NCBI GenBank assembly: GCA_963978545.1
Contig: OZ021727.1
Span: 49,637,385-49,701,384, forward strand
DNA length: 64,000 bases
Source: Linyphia triangularis
Lineage: Eukaryota > Arthropoda > Arachnida > Araneae > Linyphiidae
Direction of reading: 5' to 3'
The first letter of the stretch is position 1; each line of letters begins with the position of its first letter. The translations under genes were made by a program, and so were the position numbers. Below, piece after piece: positions 59,601 to 64,000 of the stretch. Below the pieces are notes generated by a model, which saw nothing but the letters and a program-made list of their open reading frames with translations, was not told where the DNA came from and ran no database searches.

Positions 59601-61857
59601 CATTAACATTTAATTGTTAACTAATTATTTTAAATCCAATTGATATGAGATAATATAGCTCTTTCTTTAAGTTTGTAATAAGTTTGTATGTGTATATTAC
59701 ATAAAAATTCTTTGCACTCAGGCGTGGGTAATTTTGAATTAATTGCCAAATATCTCTTTCATCTGAGTTGTTGATGAGCTGGCTGATTTCTGAGCTGTTG
59801 ATGCCTCCTATATCGGATATTATTTTCAACAATTTTTATTTCTCATTATATTTTTCCAAAACAAATAGAATCATTTGAACTACATTTCTTGATGGATTTG
59901 TTTTTGATTATTGTGATTATATTTGAAATAAAATTATATAATATTTTAAGTAACACTTATTTGTTTATATTAAAATTAATGCATTACAATTTATCTACAA
60001 AATTTTATTTTTACATCAGTTCTACGACAGGTCGTATATTTAAGCATGTCTAGTTTCTAATGTGATCCACACATAATGTTTAAATTGTATTAACTTTTAG
60101 AAAGGTTACATGCAATAGCCAATTTCCCATGTGAAAGTAGGAATTGTAGATGCGAATACATTGTTACACATAGTTGATAGTTCTCAACGTTCCGATCGGA
60201 TAAAACTTATCCATAGGATCTGGAACCTTTTAATTTCATATAAAGAGTTTAATATGTGTTTCAGTTAAAAAAAACTTGCGCATATTCAATTTATTTCTCT
60301 AATTAACGGAATGTAGTGACAATTTCTTTTACTTCATTTAAGGTAAGTAAAATACTACTACTTTTTTTTCTCTGAAAAACATATAACTTGGCATAATTAT
60401 AAAGTAATCTAATATGAACAATATATTCTACAATTAAAAAATTAATTCACTAAAAATTAATTTAAAAATTTAATTTAAAAATTAAAAAAAAATGAATGTG
60501 TTTTTCAAAAGCATAGTCCTCTTCTTATTTTAAAATGCAGCTTAGAAAAATCATATATTAGAGTAATTTAAGTGTTGTGAAAGAAATTATGAAATTTTTT
60601 TATGTTTACTAATATATGTTTGATAATAATTAATTTTAAATTTATATATATATGCATAACGAAAGCAAATTTTCGGGGAAAATCGTCATTTTCATTTCTT
60701 TAAAATGCCATCAAATATATTTTAAAAAAGCTCTTCATAATATTGTTCAGTATAATACTAAGTGTGTTTGACAAAAATAATTAAAATTGTACGTCCTTAT
60801 GGGGAAAAGAACATTTTCTGAGTCGCAAGAATGAAAAACGAAGTTCTGAGTAAAATGCATTTGAATATTAACGATACTTTAAGACAATATGGCTGATAAT
60901 AAATTAAAATGCAAAAATATGCATGTTTAAAATCTCGGTGCGTTTTGAAAATATGCCCATGTTAAAACGAAAATCCCAATTTTGAAGGATTTTTACGAAA
61001 TACAAGGTGCGGTTCTTCTTAAAATCAACTTTCACTTGCATATTCACATATTTAGGAACGTTGAGTATTATATGTTTAGTACAAATGCATATTATTTAGC
61101 GTGAATAAAATAGTAAAAATTCACTAATCTTATAGAAACTTGATTTTAAAATAGCATTTCTAAGAAAAATGGTAGCCAGAAAATTACACTTATTCTAAAT
61201 ATAACTATAAGCTTACGCATATAATTGTGTATTCTTTATTGCAATTATTTTTAAACGCAAAATCTATTTTAACACCATGCAAGCACTTCAAAAAGTATTA
61301 CTTGGAAAACAGAAAATGTATTTGCAATTATAATTACTTCCCGTTTTCCTACAGAAAATTACACTTTTTAAACCTGTTTTAAATAAGTAAAACTTCCCTA
61401 CTGTTGCAAAAGAATAAAACCTGTCGTAAGGTGGAAGAAATGCAGCACGGATTATTTAATTTTTACTATTGTCATGTTGACGATTTTATATAAAATTTTA
61501 GTATTTAAACCCCTGTGTGGTACTTTTATTGCGTTCTCTGCTATTTTTGTAATTATAGCAGTTCAAGTTTATTAAAGAGAGCAAATTAATCCGATGCTTT
61601 TTACTTTATTTATTTTCAAAGAATCATTCGAGTTTTAGTCGTCTAGTCCCCTTTTGCTACATCTACTATTCAGAGGAACTGTTTCGATATGGATAAAACC
61701 AACTACACGAAATTGATGGTTGTGCTTCATTTTTTAATTAGTAATGGAATATCAATCATATCAATCGAAAGTACTTCAAGTCGTGCTTTTTCCACAACTC
61801 AAGTAATACGTTGTAGAACTTAGACTGTTGGCCATACAAGTTGTAACAGCCAAGAAG
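56613..61857. other. long AT-rich gene-free stretch
   Basis: About 5.2 kb without a supported gene. It includes a 24-base T run (56716-56739), an AT microsatellite (57832-57853) and another T run near 58402. Short frames show no domain. Confidence 0.5.
57832..57853. repeat. (AT)n microsatellite, ~22 bp
   Basis: An alternating AT run. Confidence 0.95.
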
Positions 61858-61865
61858 GCAACATC
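61858..61865. repeat. target-site duplication, left copy (hAT element 2)
   Basis: GCAACATC here and at 63558-63565. Confidence 0.9.
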
Positions 61866-62296
61866 CAGGGGCGTACTGGGACATAAAATCGGCCTGGTGA
61901 TTTTAAATTTATGCCGGCCCAAGTTTTCAATATGTAATCACTAATAAAGTTTTAATAATTATTGTTAACAAAATAAAAGAACTCTACTGATTAATAAGTA
62001 ATTTTAATAATTAATATTTTTTTATTTATCAATTAATTTTAATAATTGAATGGTTTCAATTAGTTTAATCATATAAAATGTTTTCCGTTTCTACTAGTAT
62101 TTATAGTTCCCTTGAGTGAAATTGGTTTCCATAAAAACCATCGATTGTTTCTTGCAAAAACTAAAACAAATAAATGCAAATTGTAAAATAAAGAATGTCC
62201 AGATATGTAACTATAAGTGTATTAGAAAATGACATACGAAATGACAATAAATATTTAAATTTAAAAGTTATACAACAAGTAGAAAGGCGTTCTCTC

Positions 62297-63300
62297 TCTC
62301 TATAAAATAGTCTGTCGGTGGCTATATCCTTTTGTCTTTACAGAAAATGACTCCCAATCTGCATAAAACTTTTAATTTATAAACATAAGTAGTTTTGACC
62401 TTTTAATTGTGCTTTTGACAAACAGAATGTTAAAATTTTCATTAGTTTTTTTTTTTTTTTTTTTTTTTATTATTGCAAACGGTAAATAAAAATTCGAATT
62501 TTTTGCTATACGTTTTGGAACGTGCTGAGTCCAAAAAAGTGATCTAGATGAAATGTCTGTGATCAGCATAACTCATGAAAAAATTGACTTACGATATTCA
62601 ACTTTTTTTATACGATTTTGTGGTGGACATGGAGCATGGAACCGGTCATCAAAGTTTGTATCAAAATTGCGCATGCGCATAAAGTAGTTGCATTGAAAAA
62701 TATGTTTTTCAGCATTTGCCAAAAAACGGCTGTAATGTTTTTGACCAAAATCAATTTGGTAATGTCTTTTAGGTTTCACTAAATATATCCACCTTCGAAA
62801 TTTTCGTAGAAATGCGAAAAAGGTGTAAAAATTTTAAATACGAATGTCTTTAATCCAGAGTTTTCTTTCTTGAGCATCATCCATCAACAACTGTTTTTGC
62901 TCTGTTTCATTTACAAGAAAGAATAATGTAATATTTATCGAAAAACTTTTCCCCATATTCGTCGTTTGCCAGTATTTTTTTCTCTTGCAAATGCATTAAT
63001 TATATCCAAAAATATTGCCTAACTAGCCCTTTAAAAAAAAAAAAAAAAAAACTTAAACTTTAAACTACACCAATTAATGTCAAATTTGATTGCTGTAGCC
63101 AGCATTAAGTGTAATTAAAAGTTATGCGATGTTCCACACACCTAGGTTTTTTTAATTTTCTTTGCAAAGTGACTTCCATTAAGCATATAACTCTAAATTT
63201 CAAACATAAGTAGTCTTATCCTTCTAATTTTGCTATTCACAAACAGCAATAAATGCAATTTTTTTTTCTAAACAGCCAGCCTGGTTCGCGAAGCGTCAAC
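62297..63300 (-). mobile_element. nested copy of the multi-unit repeat
   Basis: On the minus strand, TTAACATTCTGTTTGTCAAA and GGTCAAAACTACTTATG (about 62430-62385) match the third 130-bp unit near 41513-41560. A second, more diverged unit lies at about 63255-63165 (AAAATTAGAAGGATAAGACT). A GACGCTTCGCGAACC block near 63280-63295 recalls the GCTTCGC motif, and the end near 62305 has a CGACAGAC then TTTTATAGAG pattern like the 41.6-kb end. The middle is strongly diverged. Confidence 0.6.
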
Positions 63301-63437
63301 AATTGGGACTTTTACACAATGGGGTTTTGCAACTAGTACGATAATTGGCTGGTGAGAATGTTTGGGATTTCAATTCATTGGATTTAAAAAAAAAAAAAAA
63401 AAAAAAAAACGTTCAGGAAGGTAATTACTTATATTGA

Positions 63438-63442
<5 letters not shown>

Positions 63443-63477
<35 letters not shown>
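63443..63477 (+). repeat. 35-base A run
   Basis: The longest homopolymer in the window. Poly-Lys and poly-Phe frames across it are artefacts. Confidence 0.97.
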
Positions 63478-63480
<3 letters not shown>

Positions 63481-63557
63481 CCTGACCTGCCCATTTTTCA
63501 CAAACACTGACCGGCACGGTGATTACACCGAACAACCCTATGGCCAGTACGCCCCTG

Positions 63558-63565
63558 GCAACATC
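63558..63565. repeat. target-site duplication, right copy (hAT element 2)
   Basis: GCAACATC, identical to 61858-61865. Confidence 0.9.
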
Positions 63566-64000
63566 ATTTTCTTTATAATAATAATCATAAAATGTAATGT
63601 GAATAATCATTATAGAAAAAGTTCTATTGGGAATAGCTGGCATTAAAAATTCTTCCAATAGCTGTTGAGATGCAGAATGTCCTATCAATCATAAAGGCTT
63701 CAATACCTCCTGATAAATGAGATTCTAACAAAACAAACTCTAGTCACATATCAAAGTACCCAAGACAGATGGTATTTATTTTTAAAAAAAAAAAAAAAAA
63801 AAAAAAGGTTCTTAGATTGTTATTCCATAAACCTATTATTTAAAGTGTACAACAATTTTTTAAAGTATAAGCGTGGCATAGTACCCCCTAATTATTTTTA
63901 AATAATCTTGCACCAATCTTATCTTCTAGATACCCATTAACAACATCCCTATCTCAATGGTTCTTTTAAAACGTGTATCAATCTCTAGCAATAAATAAAA
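63566..64000. other. gene-free end of window
   Basis: Mixed to AT-rich sequence with a 23-base A run (63784-63806). Nothing else recognised. Confidence 0.5.

Larger units (their letters stand above)
61866..63557. mobile_element. hAT DNA transposon 2, non-autonomous, with nested repeat
   Basis: CAGGGGCGTACTGG at the left end is matched by CCAGTACGCCCCTG at the right end, and an exact 8-bp duplication (GCAACATC) flanks both. The terminal motif CAGGGGCG-ACTGG is typical of one hAT branch and differs from hAT 1. The 1692-bp interior encodes no transposase. Much of it (about 62297-63300) is a minus-strand copy of the dispersed repeat at 40.8-41.7 kb, inserted or captured. Long A runs (63386-63409 and 63443-63477) lie near the right end. 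Confidence 0.88.

Noticed and set aside
63425..63688. Frames with poly-Lys and poly-Phe near the right end
   Set aside because: They are produced by the 35-base A run and the terminal region of hAT 2.

Overview
The window is AT-rich eukaryotic DNA with long homopolymers, dinucleotide arrays and many decayed mobile elements. I find no intact protein-coding gene, no rRNA, no functional tRNA and no CRISPR array. An arthropod is the best guess, possibly a chelicerate. That guess rests on the tRNA-derived SINEs, on hAT and TA-flanked DNA transposons, and on decayed copies of a repeat-encoded protein I recall from uncharacterised arthropod and cnidarian proteins; the sequence does not prove it. The window reads as a large intron or an intergenic desert.

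Layout. 1-8.7 kb is gene-free, with slightly GC-richer islands near 1.1-1.5 and 6.8-7.4 kb. 8721-10980 is a hAT transposon with an 8-bp target duplication, ATCCGG-rich subterminal repeats, a truncated BED-finger transposase with one intron, and a SINE inside. 12.43-13.70 kb is a large inverted repeat built from ~315-bp units. 14.06-14.35 kb is a tandem duplication, and 15180-15515 is a foldback MITE. From 16 to 34 kb there is AT-rich DNA with several GC-richer islands, a SINE copy (29081-29259), two AT microsatellites (28.7 and 34.1 kb) and a possible minus-strand exon (31.9-32.2 kb). 34.0-37.3 kb holds decayed minus-strand coding remnants: a hAT transposase tail, then a broken copy of the repeat-family protein. 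38479-39432 is a TA-flanked element with terminal inverted repeats. 40.8-41.7 kb is a multi-unit repeat. 42.3 and 44.9 kb carry two copies of an unclassified repeat. 47738-47823 is a possible small minus-strand exon. 51160-51356 may be a TTAA-flanked MITE with a perfect hairpin. 53.3-54.3 kb is a second, plus-strand copy of the repeat-family protein beside a SINE with a 13-bp target duplication. 56120-56612 is a long-TIR element. 61866-63557 is a second hAT with an 8-bp target duplication and a nested repeat.

The recognisable content is therefore a layered record of transposition. Besides that there are six to eight higher-complexity, CpG-containing islands that could be conserved regulatory elements or exons of a flanking gene. 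Homology search and cross-species alignment would decide between these. I saw no convincing novel functional system. The most useful leads are the decayed repeat-family protein, the structured foldback elements and the two candidate exons.
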